Assembly: GCF_000332195.1 (NCBI RefSeq)
Contig: NZ_KB235922.1
Coordinates: 3,445,322 to 3,509,321, forward strand
Direction of reading: 5' to 3'
DNA from: Pleurocapsa sp. PCC 7319
GTDB taxonomy: Bacteria > Cyanobacteriota > Cyanobacteriia > Cyanobacteriales > Xenococcaceae
Length of the DNA stretch: 64,000 bases
A model generated the notes under the pieces. That model was not told where the DNA came from. It worked only from the letters and a program-made list of their open reading frames with translations, and ran no database searches. Numbering within the stretch: position 1 is the first letter of the stretch; the number at the start of each line of letters is the position of its first letter. The position numbers and the translations under genes were made by a program. Of the stretch, positions 9,115 to 17,525 are shown piece after piece.

Positions 9115-9120
9115 GTTCAC
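8782..9120 (-). pseudogene. tnpB: C-terminal fragment of TnpB (zinc-ribbon end)
   Basis: 112 codons open from a GTG that lies in flanking, non-IS sequence. The translated start 'SCCGESGGRK' and 'CLFCNTIHDRDINAAKNL' are the C-terminal zinc-ribbon and the conserved 'DRDxNAAxN' box of TnpB (RuvC III region). The RuvC I and II parts are missing, so it is not a functional RNA-guided nuclease. The remaining tail is rich in Arg/Ser/Pro, as in many cyanobacterial TnpB proteins. The full-length family is about 370-420 aa. Confidence 0.8.
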
Positions 9121-9200
9121 CCCACTCGATCTAGTCTTGACTCAATTAAATTTTGTGATGTCTATTAATATAGACAATCGATTTTAAATACTTATGTCTG

Positions 9201-9239
9201 TATAATGCATCTCAACTAAGGTATCGAGAAGTTGAGAAG
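9201..9239 (+). promoter_or_regulatory. Promoter -10 and leader hairpin of TPS adhesin 3
   Basis: TATAAT 9201-9206, inverted repeat TCTCAACT (9210-9217) / AGTTGAGA (9230-9237), GAGAAG 9234-9239, ATG 9246. Same sequence and spacing as upstream of adhesins 1 and 2. Confidence 0.55.
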
Positions 9240-9245
9240 TTAAAC

Positions 9246-12110
9246 ATGAAAAAGAGATTATCTCTATTACTATTTTTGGTTGGCTGCATTATTATTCCTG
9301 GAATTTTATTAAAACCAGCTACAGCACAAGTAACACCAGACGGCACTACCAACACTACAGTTAATGCCGAGGGAAATGATTTTACCATCCAAGATGGAAA
9401 TAGATCAGGGAATAATTTATTTCATAGTTTTCAAGATTTTTCTGTACCGAATGGCGGTTCGGCATTTTTTGATAACGCTCCTGATATAGCCAATATCTTA
9501 TCTAGAGTCACAGGGGGAAATATCTCCAATATTGATGGTTTGATTCGGGCAAATGGTAGTGCTAATTTATTCTTAATTAATCCTGCGGGGATTATTTTTA
9601 GGCAAGGTGCAAGATTAGATGTTGGTGGTTCGTTTTATGGCAGCAGTGCCAGTAGTATTCTGTTTGAAGATGGGGAATTTAGTGCGACAGATTTAGAAAC
9701 TCCACCTTTATTAACGATTAATGCACCTATTGGTTTGGGTTTTCGCTCTGAACCAGGAGAAATAACAAATCGTTCCTCTGTGCAAAATGATTCTGGAGAA
9801 TTTGTCGGTTTAGAGGTTGCATCAGGTAATAATCTAGCTTTTATTGGCGGTAATATTAATTTTGAGGAGGGTGAAGCTACTACTCAGGGAGGAAACATAG
9901 AATTAGGAGGATTATCTGAAGCAGGGACAGTTGGGATTAATCCCGATGGTAGTTTGAGTTTTCCTGATGGAGTAACCAAAGCAGATATTGACTTGAGCAA
10001 TGGTGCCGATGTAGATGCCAGGGGAACAGGGGGAGGAAGTGTTAGCGTTAACGCTCGTAACTTAAATTTATCAGCAGGAGAAGAATTTGGTAGTAGTCTC
10101 ATTCGGGCAGGAATTAGAGCTGAATCTACATCTGCCGAGGCACAAGCAGGGGATGTAACTATCGATGTTGCTGAAAATATAACCCTTGATGACAGTGGTA
10201 TTTTTAATCAAGTTGATTCAGATGGAGTCGGTAATTCAGGCAATATTACGATTAATACTGGTTCAATTGAAGCAATAAATGGGGGAGATGTTGATGCTAG
10301 TACTTTTGGTCAAGGGGATGCAGGTTCGGTCAATATTACCGCTACTGGAGATATAACTTTTGATGGTGAAGATTCAGGCGGTACTCCTAGTGGTGCTACT
10401 AGTAACGTTAATTCAGATGCAGAAGTAAATGCAGGAGGTGTAACTATCTCCACTGCTAATCTGACTCTAACCAATGGGGGGCAAGTTGCTGCTGATACTT
10501 TTGGTGAAGGTAATGCCGGTTCGGTCGATATTACCGCTAGCGATACCATTACCATTGATGGTCAACTTTCTGATGGTGGCTTTCCTAGTAATGTTACTAG
10601 TCTGGTTAATTCAGATGCAGTAGGGGATGCAGGAGGTGTCACGATCTCTACTGCTAATCTGACTCTAACGGCAGGGGGACAAGTTAATACTAGTACATTA
10701 GGTGATGGGAATGCAGGAGATGTGACCATTGCTACTGATAATCTGACTCTAACGTCGGGGGGACAAGTCAATACTAGTACATTAGGTCAGGGAAATGGTG
10801 GGAATGTCGAGATTAGCGCCCAAGATACCATCTACATTGATGGTGATACTAGTTTCGTTGCTAGTATAGTTGATGAAGATGTAGTAGGAGATGCAGGAGA
10901 TGTGAGCATCTCGGCGGCTAACCTGGAGCTGAGCGCAGCAGGGTTCATTACTACTTTGACAGCTGGTGCGGGAAATGCAGGAGATGTGACCATCAATGTT
11001 GCTAACCTGGAGCTGAGCGCAGGAGGGTTCATTGCTACTACTACAGGTGGTGCAGGAGATGCGGGGGATTTAACTGTTAATGCTACTGAATCAATCTTCA
11101 TCAATGGTCTAAATGCAGAAGGAGATATTAGTAGTGGGTTATATGCTAACGCACTACTCAATGACGGTAATGGAGGCAATGTCAATGTTATTACCAACCA
11201 ACTGACTATTAATGATGGTGGAACTATTGACGTTGGCAATTTTGATAATTTGGTTGTTACCAGCCAACTGACTGTTGATGATAGTGGAACTATTGACGTT
11301 GGTAACTTGGATGATTCGAATGCTTCTCCACCAGGTACAGGAGAACCAGGAACTATTAATATTGAAGCTAATTCGATTAATCTGAGTAATCGAGCTAGCA
11401 TTGTAGCTGCTACTCAAGCTGAAACAACTAGTAATAGTGTCAATATTAATCTCCAAGTTGCCGATAGTATCACTCTAGAGGATAACAGTTTGATCTCCGC
11501 TCAAGCTTTCAAGAATGCTAATGGCGGTAACTTAACTATTGATACTAATTTTATCGTTGCTTTCCCTAATGGTAATAACGATATTATTGCTACTGCCGAA
11601 GACGGGAATGGGGGCAATATTGATATTACTGCCGAGTCTTTATTGGGTATTGAAGAACGTCCTTTAAATTCTAACACTAACGATATTAATGTCTCTTCCG
11701 AATTCGGTTTAGATGGTAACATTTCTATTTTTACCCCCGATATCAATACGATTCAAACCGATCTTGAATTACCTAATAACCTAGTTGATTCTCAACAAAC
11801 TGTGGCTCAAGCTTGTCAAAGCGATCGCATTTCGGGAAAATCTAGTGGTTTAACGATTCAAGGTAAAGGCGGTATTCCTCCCCAACCAACAGAACCCATT
11901 GACTCGGAAGCTATATTAGTTCAAGGAAAAATCACCACCTCTAAGCCACCAGTTCAAGCTCCAGATATCCCCCCCTTGGGATCTAATATGGGAAATATTC
12001 TTCCAGCTAGGGGGATCATCAAAACTGAAGATGGTCAAATTATTTTAACTGCCTATTCTACAGACCAGCTCGATACCCGTACTCCTCATATTTCCCCTAA
12101 TTGCAGATAA
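9246..12110 (+). CDS. TPS-family filamentous adhesin, paralog 3 (954 aa)
   Basis: Signal peptide, TPS domain with 'NPAGIIFRQG' (Arg where paralog 1 has Gly-Gln and paralog 2 Gly-Glu), beta-helix and paralog-2-type C-terminal tail ending in 'SPNCR' (Cys953). It is visibly mosaic: DNA 11052-11554 aligns without gaps with 4188-4690 of paralog 1 at high identity, while 11823-12115 is almost identical to 8453-8745 of paralog 2. Beta-helix modules recur at 195 bp (10290, 10485) and 84 bp (10683, 10767). Expected to be exported by a TpsB partner encoded elsewhere. Function as an adhesin is inferred from the family. Confidence 0.92.
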   Translation: MKKRLSLLLFLVGCIIIPGILLKPATAQVTPDGTTNTTVNAEGNDFTIQDGNRSGNNLFHSFQDFSVPNGGSAFFDNAPDIANILSRVTGGNISNIDGLIRANGSANLFLINPAGIIFRQGARLDVGGSFYGSSASSILFEDGEFSATDLETPPLLTINAPIGLGFRSEPGEITNRSSVQNDSGEFVGLEVASGNNLAFIGGNINFEEGEATTQGGNIELGGLSEAGTVGINPDGSLSFPDGVTKADIDLSNGADVDARGTGGGSVSVNARNLNLSAGEEFGSSLIRAGIRAESTSAEAQAGDVTIDVAENITLDDSGIFNQVDSDGVGNSGNITINTGSIEAINGGDVDASTFGQGDAGSVNITATGDITFDGEDSGGTPSGATSNVNSDAEVNAGGVTISTANLTLTNGGQVAADTFGEGNAGSVDITASDTITIDGQLSDGGFPSNVTSLVNSDAVGDAGGVTISTANLTLTAGGQVNTSTLGDGNAGDVTIATDNLTLTSGGQVNTSTLGQGNGGNVEISAQDTIYIDGDTSFVASIVDEDVVGDAGDVSISAANLELSAAGFITTLTAGAGNAGDVTINVANLELSAGGFIATTTGGAGDAGDLTVNATESIFINGLNAEGDISSGLYANALLNDGNGGNVNVITNQLTINDGGTIDVGNFDNLVVTSQLTVDDSGTIDVGNLDDSNASPPGTGEPGTINIEANSINLSNRASIVAATQAETTSNSVNINLQVADSITLEDNSLISAQAFKNANGGNLTIDTNFIVAFPNGNNDIIATAEDGNGGNIDITAESLLGIEERPLNSNTNDINVSSEFGLDGNISIFTPDINTIQTDLELPNNLVDSQQTVAQACQSDRISGKSSGLTIQGKGGIPPQPTEPIDSEAILVQGKITTSKPPVQAPDIPPLGSNMGNILPARGIIKTEDGQIILTAYSTDQLDTRTPHISPNCR

Positions 12111-12244
12111 CTCAGGTTAATTACCTCTCAGCTCTTTGCTTGGCAATATGTTAAGAGCGATCGCTCTCTAAGACAAGTAATAGTTGAACAATTACAATTA
12201 AGGGCAAGGGCAGTATTGCTAAAGAATCTAGCTAACCAATTGAT

Positions 12245-12598
12245 TTGAATACTATTTTAGTCGAGAAGAAAATGACCACCTCTAAGCCACCAATTCAATT
12301 TCCAGATATCCCACCCTTGGGATCAAATATGGGAAATATTATCGGAAATATTCCTCCTGAATCTAGCGAATCAGTTGATTCTGATACTTTCTCAGTCCAG
12401 GAAAAAATTACTCCTCCCAAGTCACCAGTTCAATCTCCAGATATCAAACCTATTAAAACTAGCAAGGGAGATATTTTTCCAGCACGGGGCATCATCAAAA
12501 CTGAAGATGGTCAAGTTATTTTAACTGCTTATCCTACAGACAAGATCGATACTCGTACTTCTCATATTTCCCCTAAATGTAGTCAAGGCAGAGGATAG
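12245..12598 (+). pseudogene. Orphan C-terminal tail cassette of a TPS adhesin
   Basis: 118 codons homologous only to the C-terminal tails of paralogs 2 and 3: 'TTSKPPIQFPDIPPLGSNMG', then 'PARGIIKTEDGQVILTAYPT' and a final 'SHISPKC'. It contains an internal duplication of the 'ITPPKSPVQSPDI' piece not present in paralogs 2 and 3. There is no signal peptide, TPS domain or beta-helix, and the first in-frame start is a TTG with no ribosome binding site. It is either a degraded fourth paralog or a silent tail cassette able to recombine into its neighbours; the second reading is speculation. Confidence 0.7.
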
Positions 12599-12685
12599 AT
12601 AAGAATAAGAACACTATTCCCCATCAAATAGGACATGATTTTAAACAGGTTGCAAAATATGTCCGCTAAGTGCCATTATTGAATT

Positions 12686-13039
12686 ATGGTGGAGTCGGGG
12701 AATATTACTATCTCTCGCCCCTCTGGTTCAATCAAGGAGAATTTTTATTTGGGGAGAATCGAAGAGTTCAGCCTAAAAGGACTACAGGCGTTTTTTCGTT
12801 CGAGCGACCATCGCCCCCCACATTTCCACGTTAAAAAGCCTGGAAGGTGGGAAATAAGGGTGTATATTTTGACCTCATCGAAAAACGGCTTGGATTACTC
12901 TTTCAAGTTCCCCAAGAATAAGTCAGTTACCCTTACCTCTAAAGAGGAAAAAGCAATCCTCGGTTTTGTCACCAGCAATAGAGAGAAGCTTCTACTTGAT
13001 TGGCAAATTCAAGTATGCGTCAAGGAGAAAATGAAGTAA
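12686..13039 (+). CDS. DUF4160 domain-containing protein
   Basis: 117 aa. Residues about 27-100 carry the DUF4160 features: 'F.....HRPPHFHVKKPG', followed by 'IRVYIL' and a C-terminal helix 'EKAILGFVTSNREKLLLDWQ'. DUF4160 is a small domain of unknown biochemistry. The N-terminus is about 25 residues longer than the usual domain, so an internal start is possible, but no clear internal ribosome binding site is seen. The stop overlaps the start of the next gene by one base (TAATG at 13037-13041). The pairing with a DUF2442-HTH gene suggests a two-component unit, possibly toxin-antitoxin-like; this is inference. Confidence 0.75.
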   Translation: MVESGNITISRPSGSIKENFYLGRIEEFSLKGLQAFFRSSDHRPPHFHVKKPGRWEIRVYILTSSKNGLDYSFKFPKNKSVTLTSKEEKAILGFVTSNREKLLLDWQIQVCVKEKMK

Positions 13040-13779
13040 TGAGCCTTAATACTAAAGTAGACCCCATGTATTCTGTCGATCGCCGAGCAAACTCCTTGGC
13101 TGTAAAATCTTTGAATCTCAATCGTTTGAAAAGCGAAACGATTAAGAACAACAAAACCAAATCAGAACTAGATTTAATTTACCTAGAAAACTCTGTAATT
13201 CTTCAGGTGAAGGGTCAAAACAAGCCCGTAGAGTCTTACTATGGTTTTGACCCAAAGGTAGCCAAGAGAATTAAATCGGCTTGGAAATGGGAAGCTGAAG
13301 ACGAGCTAATTGCGATCGCCTCTGTATCTGATGATTCATTATTTGTTATGGGATGCGATCTAACAACCTGGGAGATCCCTTTTAAAGCCCTTCCCTGTTT
13401 GGATAAAATCCCCGAATCAGAAAAATCTAACTTCGAGATAGATGAAGATGGTAGTTATCTTTACTGGAAGAGTGCCGCTATTCATCTCGATCTAGAAGAC
13501 ATCAAAGCTGCCGTCGATCCAGAGTTTAAAGAGCAGCTTCTACTTAACAAACTAGAGTATGGCAAATCTTTCGGCAAAGCGATCGCCGTTGTCAGAAAAG
13601 CCCACAAACTAAATCAAAACGAGATTAATGGCATCTCGGACAGGCATCTGAGAAGAATTGAAACCGAAGGGCGACAGCCAACCCTAGACGCTCTCAAAAA
13701 ACTATCCATAGCTCACGGGTTAGATTTAGAGGATTACTTAGCTGAAGTAAATCAAGCTCTCATAAACGTCAAATTTTAA
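13039..13779 (+). CDS. DUF2442-like protein with C-terminal helix-turn-helix
   Basis: 246 aa from ATG 13039. The frame also opens at TTG 13000 and ATG 13015, but AAGGAG at 13022-13027 sits 11 bases before ATG 13039, which in turn overlaps the DUF4160 stop, so 13039 is the best start. Residues of about 95-160 fit DUF2442 ('DLTTWEIPFKALPCL', then 'YLYWKSAAIHLDLED'). Residues of about 185-240 look like an XRE-type HTH ('AVVRKAHKLNQNEINGISDR', then 'LRRIETEGRQPTLDALKKL'). The architecture suggests a DNA-binding antitoxin or autoregulator partnered with the upstream protein. The domain calls are moderate and the role is inferred. Confidence 0.7.
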   Translation: MSLNTKVDPMYSVDRRANSLAVKSLNLNRLKSETIKNNKTKSELDLIYLENSVILQVKGQNKPVESYYGFDPKVAKRIKSAWKWEAEDELIAIASVSDDSLFVMGCDLTTWEIPFKALPCLDKIPESEKSNFEIDEDGSYLYWKSAAIHLDLEDIKAAVDPEFKEQLLLNKLEYGKSFGKAIAVVRKAHKLNQNEINGISDRHLRRIETEGRQPTLDALKKLSIAHGLDLEDYLAEVNQALINVKF

Positions 13780-13838
13780 AGCTATCTATACCATTTCTCA
13801 AAAGTATAGCAGCAATACGGACTTAGATTAGGACACTT

Positions 13839-13873
13839 GTTACTCGTTACTCTTTACTCGTTACTCATTACTT
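13839..13873. repeat. Heptamer tandem repeat (GTTACTC)5
   Basis: Five consecutive 7-mers: GTTACTC, GTTACTC, TTTACTC, GTTACTC, ATTACTT. This is the type of short tandemly repeated repetitive (STRR) sequence described in cyanobacteria. It lies between convergent genes. A related array is at 5551-5578. Confidence 0.7.
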
Positions 13874-13955
13874 ACGAGCAATCAAATAAACTTGTCCTAA
13901 GTTAACTTTGTACGGCTATAACAGGAGAGATGAAGAAATTTATTTTAAGTATCTT

Positions 13956-15524
13956 TCATTTTTCAAGTAAATGAAGATTATAAGGTTTTTGACTTAATAC
14001 TTGAAGATAGTCTGAACTTAAATAAGGAAGATAATCAGCATTTTGAGCCACGTAGGTTTGGAAAAAAGCTAGCGCTAAGGCATTTTGATATTTTTTGCTG
14101 ATGTCTGATTCCAGATTCTGAGATTGCGATCGCTTTTGATCTAAAGTAGCGTTAGTGTGAGGCAGTTTTTCGGACACGACAAGATATTTTTCTGCACTAC
14201 CCATCGCCTCGAAGGCAGGAAGCTGCTCTTTCAGTAAAGAGGTTAAAAAGTCTCGGTCTACAGTTTGCCACATTGTCGGTGTGGTAATCTGGCTTAATTG
14301 TTCTTCCCCAAACAAGCTACTACCAAAAGGGACAAACATATAAGTTGCTTTAATTCGTGGATCTTGCAAGTCTACTTCCTGCCGAGGTAACTCCAAAGCT
14401 CGACATTGATATAGTATCGAAATATTAAGCAAATCTAGTGGGCGATCGCAATCTTGTTGCAGTTCTTCAAAATCTAATACTGCACCAGTCAAGGAAAGAG
14501 CGGTTGCACCACCAAAAGAATAGCCAAAAACACCTGCATTTTCTATATCAAGGCGATTATTGAATTTATGGTGATTTAATTGGTCTAGTTCATCCAGAAC
14601 CAAACTAATATCCAAAGGGCGATCGATAAAATCTTGAGCATCAAAATTTTCTTTATATAGACCTTTAATAAAGTCTGCTTGGCGTTGATGATTAGTTCCT
14701 GGATGATCGGGAATTGCTACGGCAAAGCCATAGGATGTCAGATGCTCAGCTAATTCAACAAATCGCGATCGCCTTGCCCCTAGACCATTTGATACGACAA
14801 TTATGGGGTATTTAGCGTTGGCTTGTGGCTGTCGGCTCTGGGGTAGATAAAGATCGACCAGCAAACTACGATTGTCACGATTGGTATCTTGAAGGTTCAG
14901 TTCTTGTTTGGTGACAGAGAATTGACCAGGAATTGATAAATCTGAAAATTTGACTGCTTTTACTGGAGAAATGGGTTCAGAATCTAGCTTACTCAGACTA
15001 GAAATAAATTCATCGGTTTCTTGGCTATTTTTAGAGACTTGTTTAACTAATTTAAGTATTTCTGGCAAATTGAGCTTTAGTTCTGTGGGAAAATAGCGCA
15101 AAAAATTGACTAGATTAACCCCCTCAGAATCGCTGGCTGTTTTCACCGCAGCAGCACGTAAACCATAAAAACCGTTAATATCATGGGGAGTCTGTAATAT
15201 TTCTCCTACTCGCAATAACATCTTTTGACCTACGGAAGTACGAGAAAAGCGATAGACGAGGACAGGATCGATATCGTATTTTAGTTGCAAAAATTCTTGT
15301 AACTGCTCCTGTTGTTGAGGAGAAAATCGCTTGAGATAAAAGTTGAACTGCCTCGTAACTTTGCCCTCATTAGCGTATAAAGCTAAATCTTCTACATCCA
15401 GGCTAAAACCTAAGATACTGTAGTTAAACTTAATTTTCTCGGCAGGATTAGTAGGAGATTCCCCAGCTAAAAAGGCGATCGCGGTGGTAAGGATTAAAAT
15501 TATTAGACGGTTAAATCTAGCCAT
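13956..15524 (-). CDS. Alpha/beta hydrolase with N-terminal DUF1400
   Basis: 522 aa from ATG 15524. A signal or anchor peptide (about 1-25) is followed by a DUF1400 region (about 30-170, 'NFYLKRFSPQQQEQLQEFL') and then an alpha/beta-hydrolase domain resembling the platelet-activating-factor acetylhydrolase type. The nucleophile elbow is 'GYSFGGAT'; a C-terminal histidine ('KLPHTNA') is a candidate catalytic His. Probably a periplasmic or lumenal esterase/lipase of unknown substrate. It lies 30 bp downstream of the acyl-AMP ligase gene, so a joint role in acyl-lipid handling is likely but inferred. Confidence 0.82.
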   Translation of the reverse strand: MARFNRLIILILTTAIAFLAGESPTNPAEKIKFNYSILGFSLDVEDLALYANEGKVTRQFNFYLKRFSPQQQEQLQEFLQLKYDIDPVLVYRFSRTSVGQKMLLRVGEILQTPHDINGFYGLRAAAVKTASDSEGVNLVNFLRYFPTELKLNLPEILKLVKQVSKNSQETDEFISSLSKLDSEPISPVKAVKFSDLSIPGQFSVTKQELNLQDTNRDNRSLLVDLYLPQSRQPQANAKYPIIVVSNGLGARRSRFVELAEHLTSYGFAVAIPDHPGTNHQRQADFIKGLYKENFDAQDFIDRPLDISLVLDELDQLNHHKFNNRLDIENAGVFGYSFGGATALSLTGAVLDFEELQQDCDRPLDLLNISILYQCRALELPRQEVDLQDPRIKATYMFVPFGSSLFGEEQLSQITTPTMWQTVDRDFLTSLLKEQLPAFEAMGSAEKYLVVSEKLPHTNATLDQKRSQSQNLESDISKKYQNALALAFFQTYVAQNADYLPYLSSDYLQVLSQKPYNLHLLEK

Positions 15525-15554
15525 GAACAATTAACAATGAATCAATAACCGATA

Positions 15555-17423
15555 CTAAACCTTCAAGAATAAAAATAACCAACGTCTTAGTCTTCCCCTA
15601 GCGATCGCGGCAAAAATTCTCAGATAGGTTAAAGGATTAGTGTATCTTTGCCAGAGGGCGGTGACATCGCTTGCTCGGACATCGGATATATACCATGTAT
15701 GCAGAGCTGCCAAATTTTGAGAGAGAAATTTTTCTTTGCAAGCAGAACGTTTTACTTTACCACTAGAAGTTTTTGGTAAGGCTCCTGGTTTGAGAAGAGC
15801 GATCGCATAGACATCAATAAAATGTTCCTGAAATACTGCCCAACGAATAGCTTCAATAACTTCTTCTGGGACTAAACACTTTCGATAGCTACGTTCAATC
15901 TCTTGAACAATGACTAAACGATTTTGTCCCTCTACTTTTACTGATAAAGCAGCACCATTATTCGCTTTTAAGGCGGGGTGACATTGTTCAACTGTCTGCT
16001 CAATATTCTGAGGATAATGATTTAGCCCCCAAAAGACCATCACATCATTTAAACGACCAGTAATATACAATTCGCCCTGGTGAATAAAGCCTAAATCCCC
16101 AGTCCGCAAGTATTTTTCTGCTTGACTATCTTGTAAATAGGCTTGGAAGGTTGCTTGGGTTTTTTGAGGTGATTGCCAATATCCTTGACCAATACAAGAG
16201 CTAGAAAACCAGATTTCTCCAATAGTATCTGAGTTACATTTAGTTTGAGTCTGAGGATCGACGATTGCCAGTTTACCATCCAGCCAAGGATGACCATTAC
16301 TAATAACTGAGGCAACTCCTGGCTGATATTGTTCTGCAAATACTACTTGATTCTGCTCTAAAGCCACCCGATCCAAATACTGAAATTTTGGAGCTTGTTC
16401 CTTGCTACCCCCAGTAATTAACAAAGTTGCTTCCGCCATGCCATAACAGGGATAAAAAGCTGGCTGGCGAAAGCCACAGGAAGCGAATTTACGGCTAAAA
16501 CGTTCTATTGTTGACTCTTGCACTGGTTCTGCACCACAAAATGCCACTTCCCAGCTACTTAAGTCTAATTGAGCGAGTTGTTCATCTTTGACGCGATCGC
16601 ATAACAAATCATAGGCAAAATTGGGCGCACCGCTAGTGGTCGCTTTATATTTACTGATTGCCTGTAACCAACGGAGCGGTTTTTGCACAAAATTAACGGG
16701 AGACATCAAGACACAAGATATTCCTAGATATATGGGTTGGATCACATTGCCAATTAAACCCATGTCATGAAACAAAGGTAGCCAACCCACTCCTAGAGAC
16801 TGTTTACTATGCCCAAAAGAAAGTCTGAGCATTTCCTGGTTTTGTAATAAGCAGTCGTGAGTAATCATTACCCCCTTTGGTTCTCCTGTTGACCCAGAGG
16901 TGTATTGTAAAAAAGCTAAACTATGAGAATCTAACTTGGGTGGTTGCCAATTATCTAATTCTTGAGAATCTGATGGATGTAAATTATCTGTGTTGAGCCA
17001 ATGTAAACTCGATCCTACCTCAGCTAATTGTTTCTGTAGCTTAGAAAATAAACTTGAATTGGTTAAAATGATCTCTATCTCCGCCGAGACAAGACGAGAC
17101 TTCATCTCAGCGATAGTCAAACGATTGAGAGGAGGATGACAGGGAACAGCAACCACTCCAGCATAAAGACAACCGAAAAAAGCGGTGATAAAGTCTAACC
17201 CTGTACTGTAAGGATAGGCAATTAAAACCCTAGAACCAGGAACAGCGTACTTTCTTAATTGGATAGCGATCGCTTTTGCTTGTAGCTCTAGTTCTTTATA
17301 AGATAGCGTAGTGGTTTTATTCTCCCCATCTTCTAGCCAAATATATGCTGTGGCATCAGGTTGAGTAATAGCCTGTTTCTGTAATATCTCGACAATACTA
17401 GAGTAACCCTGAACCGCCTTCAT
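15555..17423 (-). CDS. Fatty acyl-AMP ligase (FAAL)
   Basis: 622 aa, ANL superfamily adenylating enzyme. Visible motifs: the P-loop-like 'FLQYTSGSTGEPKGVMITH', the FAAL-typical 'GWLPLFHDMGLIGN', 'CYGMAEATLL', 'LRTGDLGF' and a C-terminal 'TSSGKVKRSACKEKF' with the catalytic lysine. FAALs make acyl-adenylates that are normally handed to an acyl carrier protein, feeding polyketide, lipopeptide or hydrocarbon pathways. No ACP, PKS or NRPS gene is in the window, so this is a stand-alone ligase. The last ~45 residues form an unusual basic, hydrophobic tail ('LRRWLFLFLKV') that may bind membrane. It probably forms an operon with the hydrolase downstream. Confidence 0.87.
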   Translation of the reverse strand: MKAVQGYSSIVEILQKQAITQPDATAYIWLEDGENKTTTLSYKELELQAKAIAIQLRKYAVPGSRVLIAYPYSTGLDFITAFFGCLYAGVVAVPCHPPLNRLTIAEMKSRLVSAEIEIILTNSSLFSKLQKQLAEVGSSLHWLNTDNLHPSDSQELDNWQPPKLDSHSLAFLQYTSGSTGEPKGVMITHDCLLQNQEMLRLSFGHSKQSLGVGWLPLFHDMGLIGNVIQPIYLGISCVLMSPVNFVQKPLRWLQAISKYKATTSGAPNFAYDLLCDRVKDEQLAQLDLSSWEVAFCGAEPVQESTIERFSRKFASCGFRQPAFYPCYGMAEATLLITGGSKEQAPKFQYLDRVALEQNQVVFAEQYQPGVASVISNGHPWLDGKLAIVDPQTQTKCNSDTIGEIWFSSSCIGQGYWQSPQKTQATFQAYLQDSQAEKYLRTGDLGFIHQGELYITGRLNDVMVFWGLNHYPQNIEQTVEQCHPALKANNGAALSVKVEGQNRLVIVQEIERSYRKCLVPEEVIEAIRWAVFQEHFIDVYAIALLKPGALPKTSSGKVKRSACKEKFLSQNLAALHTWYISDVRASDVTALWQRYTNPLTYLRIFAAIARGRLRRWLFLFLKV

Positions 17424-17525
17424 AAAATCAAACAGATAGATGAGCCCATAATCAAAGTTAATATCTTATCTATTGTTTACAGCGATCGGGAAGATTTAAT
17501 CAGCAAAATTAACCTAAAATTTCCT

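Noticed and set aside
8746-9120. Functional RNA-guided TnpB nuclease
   Set aside because: Only the C-terminal zinc-ribbon end is left; the first two RuvC motifs are missing and the start codon lies in flanking DNA.
1884-12598. Contact-dependent inhibition (CdiA/CdiI) interpretation of the adhesin cluster
   Set aside because: The tails are short, Pro-rich and shared, with no toxin domain, no VENN-type boundary, no immunity gene and no TpsB/CdiB in the window.
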